From contig CAJUAF010000023.1 of NCBI GenBank assembly GCA_910584365.1, positions 1 through 39,939 of the forward strand: a DNA stretch of 39,939 nucleotides, read 5' to 3'. A model generated the notes under the pieces. That model made no database searches. It saw nothing but the letters and a program-made list of their open reading frames with translations, and was not told the DNA's origin. This document shows, piece after piece, positions 1-8,366 of this stretch. Position 1 is the first letter of the stretch. Every line of letters begins with the position of its first letter. Origin of the DNA: an uncultured Muribaculaceae bacterium. Its GTDB lineage: Bacteria; Bacteroidota; Bacteroidia; Bacteroidales; Muribaculaceae. The position numbers and the translations under genes were made by a program.

Positions 1-15
1 ATATTCCGATTGCTT

Positions 16-486
16 TCATAGCTCTTTATGCTGTTCCATTTCGATGCAATTCCATGTTTCGCCCAGACATTCGTAACTCTCGGTTTTAGGTAGTGACACT
101 CGATGAAAACCGGCGGTTTCATAGCAATGGATGGCGGATGGATTATTTTCAAAGACACCGAGCAACACTTTTGTAGCTCCAAGCGTTTCAAATGCATATT
201 TGACTGCCATTGAAACAAGAGCTTTGCCTAAACCGCGACCACGTTTTGAATCATCTACAATAACAAAAACCAGTCGTTGCTCTGTCGGATTGTCCGCCTG
301 AGTGCGCAGTGTGATATACCCGACAATCTCATCGCCATCCGTCATTGTCAGGGCGCGTGAGTGTTGTCCGTCAATATTCCTCTCGTGATATGTTTTCATA
401 TCTTCGGGTGTGACGGGATAACGCTCATACCTATCGGCGCACCATTGGCGCATAAAATACTCGCTTTTAAGCCACGATGTAATCAC
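16..486 (-). CDS. GNAT family N-acetyltransferase, probably interrupted near its start
   Basis: The product resembles GCN5-related N-acetyltransferases, which move an acetyl group from acetyl-CoA to an amine. The acetyl-CoA loop is visible as RGRGLGKAL, followed by the usual C-terminal NPSAIHCYETAGF stretch. The longest stop-free reading starts at a GTG (486) and gives 156 residues, but it lacks the first beta strand. In the same frame an ATG at 526-528 gives MSLTLRSY, then TAA (502-504), then PSDAAVITSW. This is the expected family N-terminus with one codon turned into a stop. The upstream ATG overlaps the stop of the tautomerase gene as ATGA, which supports it as the ancestral start. Either the gene is a recent nonsense pseudogene or it restarts at the GTG. 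The acetyl acceptor is unknown. Confidence 0.75.
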   Translation of the reverse strand: MITSWLKSEYFMRQWCADRYERYPVTPEDMKTYHERNIDGQHSRALTMTDGDEIVGYITLRTQADNPTEQRLVFVIVDDSKRGRGLGKALVSMAVKYAFETLGATKVLLGVFENNPSAIHCYETAGFHRVSLPKTESYECLGETWNCIEMEQHKEL

Positions 487-524
487 AGCGGCATCCGAAG
501 GTTAATATGAGCGTAATGTCAAAC

Positions 525-725
525 TCATGGTTTGTAGTTGCGTTTAATCTCGTCGATTGACTTGCCGCCAATACCGAAGTTCTCATCAGGCAGTTCCTTA
601 ATGGTGACAGTGAAGAACTGTTCCGGAATATGAGTTATCTCGGAGGCGGTTGCTGTCAGGCGTTCAATCAACTGTTTCTTCTGTTCTGCGGTCAGGGTTC
701 CGCTTTCGATTGATATGTATGGCAT
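525..725 (-). CDS. 4-oxalocrotonate tautomerase family protein
   Basis: This 66-residue protein has the length of a 4-oxalocrotonate tautomerase subunit. After removal of the initiator Met it begins with Pro (MPYISIESG), the catalytic base of this superfamily. These enzymes form small oligomers in the cytoplasm and move protons between keto and enol forms; the substrate here cannot be read from the sequence. The gene lies 2 bp after the YCII-like gene and its stop overlaps the ancestral ATG of the GNAT gene, so the four genes very probably form one leftward transcript. Confidence 0.85.
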   Translation of the reverse strand: MPYISIESGTLTAEQKKQLIERLTATASEITHIPEQFFTVTIKELPDENFGIGGKSIDEIKRNYKP

Positions 726-727
726 AA

Positions 728-1015
728 TCAGAGAATTGTTTTGAAAATATCATCGCAGAACATTGTCGGAGTAAACTCCACAATCTGATAATCGGCAATG
801 CCGTTGATGTTAAACGGGTCTTTTGCAATGATGGCGTCCACTGCTGTGCGGTTTTTAGCCTTAATCATAATCACTCCGCCCACACGCGGGGTCTGTGGCC
901 CTGAGGCGATGAAATCTCCAATGACATAATGCTCAGCGAGGTATTCACGGTGCGCGGCAAGGAATTTATCAACCTCGCTCAACGGTTTCTTATATGTTAA
1001 AATTGCGATAAACAT
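728..1015 (-). CDS. YCII-related family protein
   Basis: A 95-residue protein with the pattern of YCII-related (YciI-like) proteins: an N-terminal beta strand (MFIAILTYKKPLSEVD), a central HREYL segment followed by GDFIASGP, and a DPFNINGIADYQIVEF stretch. The family has a dimeric alpha+beta barrel fold and its members have mostly unknown enzymatic roles. It sits 4 bp downstream of the DUF3795 gene and 2 bp upstream of the tautomerase gene, consistent with co-transcription. No substrate is inferred. Confidence 0.8.
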   Translation of the reverse strand: MFIAILTYKKPLSEVDKFLAAHREYLAEHYVIGDFIASGPQTPRVGGVIMIKAKNRTAVDAIIAKDPFNINGIADYQIVEFTPTMFCDDIFKTIL

Positions 1016-1019
1016 GGTT

Positions 1020-1364
1020 TTATTTCCGTTTAATTGTCTGGCATTTACGTTTAGTCATTTCCTCGGCGAAAGCTTGTTCGCCATGCTCGCGAATGTAGCG
1101 GATGCAAGCCGGACGGTCTGACTTGAAAATGAAGGCAAATATCTTTCCTATGAAATTGGAATATATCTTACACTCGCTTACATCCTTACGACATTCGGCA
1201 CAAGAGTGGTAACCATTACCTATAGCGCAAGACCTTATCTTGCACCACGAAGCCTTTTCGTTATTATGGCAACCGGGACATTTGACCGACAGATACTTAC
1301 GGCACGCTCCGCAGTAGAGGCCGCACGCCGCTATGAGTTCTTTGTTTGCTTCGATATCCTTCAT
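1020..1364 (-). CDS. DUF3795 domain protein, cysteine-rich
   Basis: This 114-residue protein carries the DUF3795 signature: AACGLYCGAC near the N-terminus, then CPGCHNN, CKIRSCA, CAECRK and SECKIY. The many paired cysteines suggest metal or Fe-S binding, but the function of the family is not known. It is the first gene of the leftward operon that continues with the YCII-like protein, the tautomerase and the GNAT protein. The start MKDIEANKEL is chosen because it places the conserved CGLYC motif about 15 residues from the N-terminus, as usual. A long non-coding leader with an inverted repeat lies upstream. Confidence 0.85.
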   Translation of the reverse strand: MKDIEANKELIAACGLYCGACRKYLSVKCPGCHNNEKASWCKIRSCAIGNGYHSCAECRKDVSECKIYSNFIGKIFAFIFKSDRPACIRYIREHGEQAFAEEMTKRKCQTIKRK

Positions 1365-1437
1365 ATACCAAATGCACCACAGTCCGATGATGCATACTAT
1401 TATAATACAGAAGCGTGGACTACCAATGCAACATTCT

Positions 1438-1555
1438 AAGTCGAAGGTCGTAGGAAACCTAAATGCACGAATGTAGTATAGCAGCCCACGCCGTATGCGT
1501 GAGAACCGCTATGCTATCCTTGTGCAGTGTCTTGAATTTCCTACGTTCTCGACTT
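1438..1555. repeat. Large imperfect inverted repeat upstream of the DUF3795 operon
   Basis: The left arm 1438-1457 (aagtcgaaggtcgtaggaaa) and the right arm 1537-1555 (tttcctacgttctcgactt) are reverse complements apart from a few small differences. The similarity continues inward more weakly (TGCAC and TATAGC blocks against GCTATGCTAT and GTGCA). The whole unit can fold as one hairpin of about 118 nt. It lies in the gene-free stretch 1365-1966. A TAACTTTG box reading leftward at 1619-1626 could start a transcript that includes it as a 5' leader. A miniature inverted-repeat element is the alternative. No protein-coding gene is seen in this stretch. Confidence 0.55.
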
Positions 1556-1657
1556 ACAAGAGAGCATACCGCTTCTTATTTCTAAAATGTCATGGGCAGA
1601 CTTATGTCAACCCGACCACAAAGTTACGAAATTATTATGAGATTTTAACGGCTATGC

Positions 1658-1911
1658 GTGGTGACCCGACGAAAATTTGGCTGAGGTCACCACATTTTTA
1701 CTGCACGATTATGGTTAAAATCTGTTAAAGTTTGAGGCTATGAGGCGGTAATGTAGGGTTGAATGATGCTGAATAATTTTGAATGGGTATGATTTGAGTA
1801 CTGATTATCAGTAAATTAAATCGCAGTAAGAATAGATATGCGTCTGAGCTGACGCACATAACCTGCAATACCATAGCGCGTTAGAGTGGGCGTGGTGACT
1901 TCTGTGGTGAC
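1658..1911. repeat. GTGGTGACC repeats next to tRNA-Phe
   Basis: GTGGTGACC occurs at 1658-1666, as its exact reverse complement at 1685-1693, again as GTGGTGAC at 1892-1899, and as GTGGTGACC at 1903-1911. The copies at 1658 and 1903 both continue as CCG. Repeated 9-mers in mixed orientation beside a tRNA gene resemble tyrosine-recombinase arm sites left by an integrated element. No integrase gene remains, so this reading is inference. The rest of the AT-rich stretch holds nothing recognisable. Confidence 0.4.
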
Positions 1912-1930
1912 CCGGAGGTGTGTGGATGAA

Positions 1931-1967
1931 TAAAAGACCGCTAACTCATTGAGAATTAGCGGTCTTT
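1931..1967 (-). terminator. Rho-independent terminator of tRNA-Phe
   Basis: A perfect 12-bp stem pairs 1933-1944 (aaagaccgctaa) with 1956-1967. On the minus strand it follows the tRNA 3' end directly and leads into TTTTATTC, giving a U-rich tail. It fits a factor-independent terminator for the leftward tRNA transcript. Confidence 0.8.
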
Positions 1968-2042
1968 GGTGGTGCCACCAGGAATCGAACCGGGGACACA
2001 AGGATTTTCAGTCCTTTGCTCTACCAACTGAGCTATGGCACC
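1967..2042 (-). tRNA. tRNA-Phe (anticodon GAA)
   Basis: Read on the minus strand the sequence folds as a full cloverleaf: acceptor GGTGCCA (2042-2036) pairs with TGGCACC (1977-1971), D-loop AGCTCAGTTGGTAGAGC, anticodon loop CTGAAAA with GAA at 2009-2007, and T-arm loop GTTCGATTC. The 3' CCA is encoded (1969-1967). A consensus promoter lies upstream and a perfect hairpin terminator lies immediately downstream, so the gene is a single-tRNA unit. Confidence 0.97.
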
Positions 2043-2095
2043 ATATAAAAGACAAGAAAACTTGTTTTCAAGCAAAGCTCCTTGCTTTTGCGATG

Positions 2096-2126
2096 CAAAG
2101 GTAGTAAGTTTTTTTGAATCTACAAA
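2096..2126 (-). promoter_or_regulatory. Bacteroidetes-type promoter of tRNA-Phe
   Basis: On the minus strand a -33 element TTTG (2126-2123) is separated by 19 bp from a -7 element TACCTTTG (2103-2096), matching TTTG / TAnnTTTG. It lies about 54 bp upstream of the mature tRNA 5' end at 2042. Confidence 0.8.
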
Positions 2127-2436
2127 ATTTTCATGAAAAAAAGTGCAATTAATGTAAAAAGTACGATTAAATCTACTCTCAAAGGATGATTAAAGAATGA
2201 TTAAAGGACGGTTCCAAAGATGCCATCCGAAGATGCTAATTTCAAATACAAAAGCAAAAAATTACCTCCGCATATTCAATAGACGCCTATTTGATGAAAC
2301 TTTCATCTCCCTATACCTCAAAAAGTTCTTGGGGTAAAACTCCCACTTACCGGTTGCTAAGGAAAATCTAATGGCATACATTGCTCCTCATAATTCCGCC
2401 GGAGATTCCGCTGACAAGCATCTTACATTCAGGCGC
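2127..2436. other. Gene-free AT-rich spacer
   Basis: Between the tRNA promoter and the end of the nicotinate phosphoribosyltransferase gene I see no convincing reading frame, RNA gene or repeat. The two flanking genes both read leftward. Confidence 0.5.
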
Positions 2437-3651
2437 TCAGTCGGGGTCAAGGTGAAGGAGTTCCAGGAAGCGGCGGACGGTAGCCTCATCGCCGGAATAT
2501 TTACCGCGATCCTCACTCAGTTTGCACGTACTGCAATAGAATGGCCAGGATTCGGTGATTTTTACCGCTACCAGCTTTATCACGATATTCATCGGGCGCA
2601 CTCCTTCGAAATCGTTGGTGAAATGGGTGCCGATTCCGAAGGAGGGGATACATTTTCCCCGGGCGTAGTTCTGTATCTCTATCGCGCTGTCTACATTCAG
2701 TCCGTTGCTGAAAACGATCTGCTTGCTCCGCGGATCAATATTCAGGCTGCGATACTTGGCAACGATACGGTCCAGTTCCGTAAAATTATCTCCGCTGTCA
2801 ACCCTGAGACCCTTGAACATATTGGCATAATCCTCCGAAAAATTAAGACTGAAGATACGCCATCCGTAAGTATCATACAGGAACGTCCCCAGGGCACCCC
2901 TATATGTACTCGCCCAGGTCCTCATCGCCAGGTAATTGGCCATCTGCGGACCGAACATACCCGCAATCGCGCATATCAGTTCATGGGCCATCGTCCCTAT
3001 CGGCACAAGATTATACTTCATGGCGAAATACACGTTGCTCGTCCCGATAAAATTACCCGGTCCGCCCATCGCTTCCTGCCGCTCCTTCATCGCCCGTATG
3101 GCCGTATCCTGCGCCTGGAACGACGCTCGTCTCCGCGTTCCGAAATCGCTGAACGTACATCCCGCCCCTATCATCCTGCGGGCTTTCTCTCCCGACCTGA
3201 CATAATACGACGCGTAATCAAACCACCGGTCCTTGCCGGTCATTATATAATACAGTTCCGACACTATAGCCAGCACCTTGACTTCAAGAAGGATAGTATC
3301 GCTCCAGCACCCTTCAATGACTATATCCAGGTGCCCCTCCTCGTCCTGATTCACCCTCACCCATTTCCGGTCATAGCGGAACCCTTTCAGATAACTGTAA
3401 AACCACGCCGGAATATACCGGCAGCTCTCGCGCATGAACGCTATCTCCTCATCGGTAATCGTCACCGTCTCCAGCATCTCCAGCTGCCGGCGCAATTCCT
3501 CCGCAAACCCCTCCGGATATACCGTATTGTCCCGGTCATTGAATTTATACCTCACCTGTGTACGCGGAAAATTCTCGATTACCGCGCAACTCATCGTGAA
3601 CTTATATAAATCATCATCAGTAAAATATTTTATTATCTGTCTCATCTCCAA
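2437..3651 (-). CDS. pncB: Nicotinate phosphoribosyltransferase
   Basis: This enzyme joins nicotinate and PRPP to give nicotinate mononucleotide, the entry step of NAD salvage in the cytoplasm. The 404-residue length is typical. Recognisable blocks are DDLYKFTMS near the N-terminus, TFSDFGTRRRASF at about residues 165-177, GTSNVYFAMKYNLVPIGTMA, the phosphate-binding region around GLRVDSGDN, and FGIGTHFTND towards the C-terminus. The start MEMRQIIKYF is used; Met3 is an equally plausible initiator. The gene stands alone, transcribed leftward, with a roughly 520-bp spacer between it and the divergent cupin gene. Confidence 0.95.
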   Translation of the reverse strand: MEMRQIIKYFTDDDLYKFTMSCAVIENFPRTQVRYKFNDRDNTVYPEGFAEELRRQLEMLETVTITDEEIAFMRESCRYIPAWFYSYLKGFRYDRKWVRVNQDEEGHLDIVIEGCWSDTILLEVKVLAIVSELYYIMTGKDRWFDYASYYVRSGEKARRMIGAGCTFSDFGTRRRASFQAQDTAIRAMKERQEAMGGPGNFIGTSNVYFAMKYNLVPIGTMAHELICAIAGMFGPQMANYLAMRTWASTYRGALGTFLYDTYGWRIFSLNFSEDYANMFKGLRVDSGDNFTELDRIVAKYRSLNIDPRSKQIVFSNGLNVDSAIEIQNYARGKCIPSFGIGTHFTNDFEGVRPMNIVIKLVAVKITESWPFYCSTCKLSEDRGKYSGDEATVRRFLELLHLDPD

Positions 3652-4069
3652 AACTTGTTTCTTCTGTTATCCCGTCAGTCATTGTCAAACAGTTCCCGGT
3701 CCTCACACTGACACACTCGGGCCTACACCTCAATCGTGGCGTGGCCCACCCCGTATTCTTCGCCCCGGGACCTCATCGACGCTATTATCCAGTCCACCTC
3801 AGCCACACAAGAGCAGGGCACTGATCAACATATCATCGTTCAATCCGTCTGTTTAAAAATATAACACCCCCGGGCGCTTCTGGTTGTCGGCATTGTCTAC
3901 TATTCCGCTTACCCCGCGGCATCGGTTGTTGGAGCATAACTATATGAACGACCTCTCCCCTCAGAAATGGCTCATACGGCGTCGCCTCCGCAATGAGCTT
4001 CGCCACCCATTGAGCTTCCCGACAAAGAAGATTGAGCCTGCCAGCAAAGTCCTTTTGCTCCCGGCAGTG
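3652..4069. other. Divergent intergenic region between pncB and the cupin gene
   Basis: The region must hold the start signals for pncB (leftward) and part of those for the cupin gene (rightward). A few short frames cross it on both strands, but none has a recognisable domain, plausible composition or a translation start in context. No clear -33/-7 pair is seen for pncB; a weak AT-rich box lies near 3855-3870. Confidence 0.45.
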
Positions 4070-4077
4070 TAACTTTG
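4070..4077 (+). promoter_or_regulatory. Candidate -7 box for the cupin gene
   Basis: TAACTTTG at 4070-4077 matches the Bacteroidetes -7 element exactly and lies 97 bp before the chosen start codon. No good TTTG is found at the usual spacing upstream, so the promoter may need an activator or the match may be chance. Confidence 0.45.
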
Positions 4078-4173
4078 CAGTGTGAAATCTATAATACCGC
4101 AAAGCGAGACTGAATCCGCCGGATGATGCCCCGGGACTTCCACCATCCACGGCGACAAAACGTTAATCACAAA

Positions 4174-4995
4174 ATGAAAAAAACAATAATCCTGCTGATA
4201 CTTTCGGCATTAACGACAACCATTATGGCACAGCAAAAGATAATTCAGACCGCCGGGCGCGACGCCCTCGGCGACTTCGCCCCCGAGTTCGCCCACCTCA
4301 ACGACGACATCCTTTTCGGCGAAGTATGGAGCCGGAACGACCTCCTGTCGCTGCGCGACCGCAGTCTTGTAACCATCACCTCCCTGATCTCTCAGGGGAT
4401 TACCGATTCCTCCCTGACTTTCCATCTCCGGGAAGCCAAGAAAAACGGAATCACCCGCACCGAGGCCGCCGAAATCATAACCCACATCGCCTTCTACGCC
4501 GGTTGGCCGAAAGCCTGGGCTGCTTTCCGACTGGCCAAAGACGTATGGAACGAAGACATCAAGGGAGAGGACGCCAAAGCCGCCTTCCAGCGCGAGATGA
4601 TTTTCCCCATCGGCGAGCCTAACGCAGCCTACGCCAAATATTTCATCGGCAACAGCTATCTCGCCCCTGTATCCTCGCAGCAGATTCCTTTCGCCAACGT
4701 CACCTTCGAGCCGGGATGCCGCAACAACTGGCACATCCACAAGGCCGAAAAGGGGGGAGGCCAGATGCTTGTCGGAGTAGCAGGCCGCGGATGGTATCAG
4801 GAAGAGGGAAAACCCGCCGTTGAAATTCTTCCCGGCACCGTAATCCATATCCCCGCCAACGTAAAACACTGGCATGGAGCAGCCCGTGACTCCTGGTTCG
4901 CCCACCTGGCCTTCTCCGTTCCCGGCGAGGAAGCCCAGACTCTCTGGCTCGAGCCGGTAAACGACGAGGAATACAACGCTCTTCCCGCCGAGTGA
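4174..4995 (+). CDS. Secreted carboxymuconolactone decarboxylase-like / cupin protein
   Basis: A 273-residue protein with an N-terminal signal peptide (MKKTIILLILSALTTTIMAQ). Residues of about 30-130 form a carboxymuconolactone decarboxylase-like helical domain (DALGDFAPEFAHLNDDILFG, then a HIAFYAGWPKAWAAF helix). The C-terminal part is a cupin barrel with metal-ligand type residues in NNWHIHKAEKGGGQ and VKHWHG. No CxxC redox pair of AhpD type is present. This fusion is common in Bacteroidetes but its substrate is unknown. The start at 4174 is preferred over an in-frame ATG at 4123 because it begins a clean signal peptide. The gene is convergent with galM. Confidence 0.85.
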   Translation: MKKTIILLILSALTTTIMAQQKIIQTAGRDALGDFAPEFAHLNDDILFGEVWSRNDLLSLRDRSLVTITSLISQGITDSSLTFHLREAKKNGITRTEAAEIITHIAFYAGWPKAWAAFRLAKDVWNEDIKGEDAKAAFQREMIFPIGEPNAAYAKYFIGNSYLAPVSSQQIPFANVTFEPGCRNNWHIHKAEKGGGQMLVGVAGRGWYQEEGKPAVEILPGTVIHIPANVKHWHGAARDSWFAHLAFSVPGEEAQTLWLEPVNDEEYNALPAE

Positions 4996-5068
4996 TTCTA
5001 TCCGGCGTCCATATTCTCCGCTACAAAAAATTCTACCGCCACCACCCGAGGCAGCGAAATAAGTGGTC

Positions 5069-6139
5069 TCAGTCCACGGTAAAGCGGAAGATAATCAGAT
5101 GGGAGTACAGCTGACCGGGACGCAGGAGGGCCGACGGGAAAGAGGGATGATTGGGAGCGTCGGGAAATTGCTGACACTCGAGGGCCACACCGGAATAGTC
5201 GCCGTAGACTGCGCCCTCTTTTCCGGCAGGAGCGCCGTCGAGCCAGCCGCCGGTGTAAATCTGGATACCGGGATAAGTGGTCGCCACCTCCAGGGTACGG
5301 CTCCCGTCCGGAGCTGTCAGCCTTGCGGCCATGCGGAGTCGTCCCGACAGGGGTCCCTCAGTTCCGGCGGGAAGAGGAACGTATCCGTTTCCGTCCTCCA
5401 GTACCCAGCAATGATTATATCCCTTAGGAGAAAGCAGCACGCTTCCGTCGGGCTTCATCCCATCCCGGAAAGAACGGGACGCGGTAAAATCCAGCGCTGT
5501 TCCCGCCACCGGGGCTATCTCTCCGGTAGGGATAAAAGCGGCGTCTGTGACAACAAATCTGTCGCCGAAGACCCGGAGCCTGTGGTCAAGCACGCTGCCG
5601 CTACCGTGTCCGGCATGATTGAAATAAGCGTGGTTGGTGAGATTCACTGCGGTGGGGCGGTCTGTCACGGCCGAAATACGGATAATCAGCTCGCAGGAGT
5701 CGGTCCAGGTGTAACTCACCCGGGCGGTCAGTTCTCCGGGATAACCCTCCTCGCCGTCGGCGGAGACATATTCCATCTCCACGCTATCCCCTTCGGCTGC
5801 GACGCAGCGCCATATCCGGTTCTGAAATCCCGAGGGACCGCCGTGGAGAGAGTTTTCCCCGTCATTGCGGTTCAGCCGGTACTCCCTGCCGTCGATGCTG
5901 AATCGGGCTCTCCCAATCCTGTTGGCGAAACGTCCGGGAATTTTTCCGGCGCAGGGACCGTCAGCCATATAATCCCGTGGATCGGCATACCCCAGCACGA
6001 CATCCGACATATTTCCGTCCGCGTCAGGCACCACTGCCGACAAAACACCCGCGCCAAGGGTGGACAGTCTGACTGCACCACCCCTGGCGTTGGTGATTGT
6101 GAACAGCGTTATCTCTCCGCAGTCACATCTTTCTATCAT
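5069..6139 (-). CDS. galM: Aldose 1-epimerase (galactose mutarotase)
   Basis: Interconverts alpha and beta anomers of galactose and other aldoses, preparing beta-galactose made by glycosidases for further metabolism. The 356-residue length is typical. The family blocks are present: NRIGRARFSIDGREY, NDGENSLHGG, NLTNHAYFN with the catalytic His170, and LECQQFPDAPNHPSFP with the catalytic Glu321. No signal peptide is seen, so it should act in the cytoplasm. It is the last gene of the leftward glycan cluster, 24 bp after the alpha-galactosidase, which supplies its likely substrate. Confidence 0.93.
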   Translation of the reverse strand: MIERCDCGEITLFTITNARGGAVRLSTLGAGVLSAVVPDADGNMSDVVLGYADPRDYMADGPCAGKIPGRFANRIGRARFSIDGREYRLNRNDGENSLHGGPSGFQNRIWRCVAAEGDSVEMEYVSADGEEGYPGELTARVSYTWTDSCELIIRISAVTDRPTAVNLTNHAYFNHAGHGSGSVLDHRLRVFGDRFVVTDAAFIPTGEIAPVAGTALDFTASRSFRDGMKPDGSVLLSPKGYNHCWVLEDGNGYVPLPAGTEGPLSGRLRMAARLTAPDGSRTLEVATTYPGIQIYTGGWLDGAPAGKEGAVYGDYSGVALECQQFPDAPNHPSFPSALLRPGQLYSHLIIFRFTVD

Positions 6140-6163
6140 AATCTTCTCAAGTAATTACCTTGT

Positions 6164-8308
6164 TTACTGCGCCTTAAGCTCGTAGACGCGGCTGGCGAGG
6201 TCGTTGCGGGTGAACAGAGGCAGCCCTACGGTCATCAGGTACTTGCCCGAATAGGTCTTTACATCCTGCGACTGGCTTCCGTCGGCGAGATTGATTTCGC
6301 GGACGCTGTAATTCCTTGTTGCGTCGAGTCCCTGGAGCTTCACATTGTCGAGTTTCTCGTTGTAGCGGGGATGAACGTCGAAGGCGAACACCACTGCCTG
6401 CCGGCCATCCTTGCCGACGAACATCGTGGAGGCATGATTGCCGCTGTAAGGCGATACCAGGCGATACTGGTCACCGTCGAGAATAACGGGTTTCAGGCGG
6501 TTGTAATCCTTGATGGCGCCCTTGCAGAAAGCCAGTTCTTCGGAAGTCAGCTCATGAAGGTTGAGATCGAAACCGAGCTTACCCATCATGGCCACGTTGG
6601 TGCGGAACTTGACGGGAGCCTTCTTGTTCCATGTCGTCACATGGGCGCACTGCACTTTGGCGGGGAACACCTGCGAGTAACCCCACTGGATAAACAGGCG
6701 TTCGATAGGGTCGGTATTGTCGCTGGGCCACATTTCGGTAAAGTATTCCAGACCCTTGTAGTCGGTACGACCGCCGCCGCCGGAGCAAAGCATCATGGGC
6801 AGGTCGGGATATTTGGCCGCGATGCGGTCAAGCACCGAGTAAAGGCCCTTTACATAATCTATATACAGCTTCGACTGATTTTTCCCCTCGTAGTTGGAGA
6901 AGATGTTGGTAATGGGGCTGTTGCAGTCCCATTTGAAATACGCGATGCCGGGATATTTGGTCATCAGGCCGTCGACCACTCCGAAAACATAGTCCTGCAC
7001 TTTCGGATTGGTGAGGTCCAGGACAAGCTGGTTGCGGAAATAATATTCGTCGCGGTTGGGAAGAGTGATGACCCAGTCCTTGTGCTTCTCGTACAGTTCC
7101 GACTTCGGGCTAACCATCTCAGGTTCGATCCACAGACCGAACTTGACTCCCTGCCTGTCGGCTTCCTCGGTCAGACGGGCGATGCCGTTGGGGAGTTTGT
7201 CGGCGGTCACTTCCCAGTCGCCCAGCGCCTGCGTGTCGCTATGGCGGGGATATTTGTTGCCGAACCAACCGTCATCCAGCAGGAACATATCCACTCCGAG
7301 TTCTTTGGCCTCTCCGATAAGCGAAACCAGTTTGTTCTCGTCGAAATCGAAATAAGTGGCTTCCCAGTTGTTCAGCAGGGTCATGCGGTCCCCCTTGCCG
7401 TCCTTGATCTGATGGCGGCGTGCCCAGTCGTGGAGATTGCGGCTGGCCTCGCCGGTACCTTTGTCGCTGAGAGTGAAGATGAATTCCGGAGTGCGGAACG
7501 TCTCCCCTTTGGCCAGGGGATACTGGGAGAAGTAGGGATTGATTCCGCTGATGACGCGGAGCTTGCCGAGATTGTCGACTTCGAAGACGAAGCGGAAATT
7601 GCCCGACCAGCCGAGGGTGCCGACCAGCACATCGCCGGAAGTCTCCGTGGCCTTGTCTCCGAGTGACAACTGAAAGAAGGGGGAGACAAACATATTCTCA
7701 CGGGCGCCGAGCTTCGTGTCTATTACCTTTTTGCCGAAATGCAGTTCCTGGTCAAGGCTGTTGACCTCGTTGGCCCAGTCGCCGCTGTACTGGGTGACTA
7801 TATACTTAGGTGCGTCGAAATGCAGCATCGAGGAGGCAAACTTCTCCAGCTCTACGGGAGTCTTCTCCCTGTTGGTGATTTCGGTCCAGGACTTGAAGAC
7901 ATTTTCCGGGCCGAAAGCCTCGTAATGGAGGACCACTTCGTCGCCGTACACCGGATCGGCCAGGGTGATGACCGTCTCGGTGGAACCCTCATGGCTTACG
8001 GTCTCGTGTTTCTTGTATTCGAGCAGCGTCGAGGGATTTCCGTCGGCGCGGTTGATGTGGAGCGCCGGCTCGAAATAATCCTCCATGCCGTGGGTCAGGT
8101 AAGCCTCTGTACCCAGGGGAAGGGCTTTGTAATCGGCCGCTCCGTTGAGGCGCTGGCCGAAATAGGACTGATAAAGTCTGTTGTTGTCGCCGACGGTAAA
8201 GACTATCGCGTTGTCATCGGTCTCCACCACAATCTGTTCTCCGGCGGCATACATCGACATTGCGATACCGGCGGACATGGCGGCAAATAAAAGTTTCTTT
8301 GCTGTCAC
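6164..8308 (-). CDS. Alpha-galactosidase, glycoside hydrolase family 36
   Basis: Removes terminal alpha-linked galactose from oligosaccharides or glycans. The 714-residue protein begins with a signal peptide (MTAKKLLFAAMSAGIAMS...), so it is exported, probably to the periplasm. After an N-terminal beta-supersandwich comes a TIM barrel containing DMFLLDDGWFG, the nucleophile Asp461 in YFKWDCNSP and the acid/base Asp530 in WPSDNTDP. The glycine-rich MLCSGGGGRTDY loop is also typical of GH36. It lies 58 bp after the sialate O-acetylesterase and 24 bp before galM, so the three genes are probably one transcript driven from the promoter near 10,345. Confidence 0.93.
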   Translation of the reverse strand: MTAKKLLFAAMSAGIAMSMYAAGEQIVVETDDNAIVFTVGDNNRLYQSYFGQRLNGAADYKALPLGTEAYLTHGMEDYFEPALHINRADGNPSTLLEYKKHETVSHEGSTETVITLADPVYGDEVVLHYEAFGPENVFKSWTEITNREKTPVELEKFASSMLHFDAPKYIVTQYSGDWANEVNSLDQELHFGKKVIDTKLGARENMFVSPFFQLSLGDKATETSGDVLVGTLGWSGNFRFVFEVDNLGKLRVISGINPYFSQYPLAKGETFRTPEFIFTLSDKGTGEASRNLHDWARRHQIKDGKGDRMTLLNNWEATYFDFDENKLVSLIGEAKELGVDMFLLDDGWFGNKYPRHSDTQALGDWEVTADKLPNGIARLTEEADRQGVKFGLWIEPEMVSPKSELYEKHKDWVITLPNRDEYYFRNQLVLDLTNPKVQDYVFGVVDGLMTKYPGIAYFKWDCNSPITNIFSNYEGKNQSKLYIDYVKGLYSVLDRIAAKYPDLPMMLCSGGGGRTDYKGLEYFTEMWPSDNTDPIERLFIQWGYSQVFPAKVQCAHVTTWNKKAPVKFRTNVAMMGKLGFDLNLHELTSEELAFCKGAIKDYNRLKPVILDGDQYRLVSPYSGNHASTMFVGKDGRQAVVFAFDVHPRYNEKLDNVKLQGLDATRNYSVREINLADGSQSQDVKTYSGKYLMTVGLPLFTRNDLASRVYELKAQ

Positions 8309-8366
8309 GATATAATCTGTTTTAAAGTTTTTAGAGTTTGTCCTGTCAGTAAAATGTCAGACCCCT

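Noticed and set aside
1816..2001. A 61-codon minus-strand frame running out of tRNA-Phe
   Set aside because: Its first codons are inside the tRNA and terminator, so it cannot be a normal gene.
2371..3609. A 412-codon + strand frame opposite pncB
   Set aside because: No family resemblance, and the minus strand holds the complete nicotinate phosphoribosyltransferase.
3833..4150. A 105-codon minus-strand frame in the pncB-cupin spacer
   Set aside because: No domain and no start signal, and it covers the presumed promoter and leader of the divergent cupin gene.
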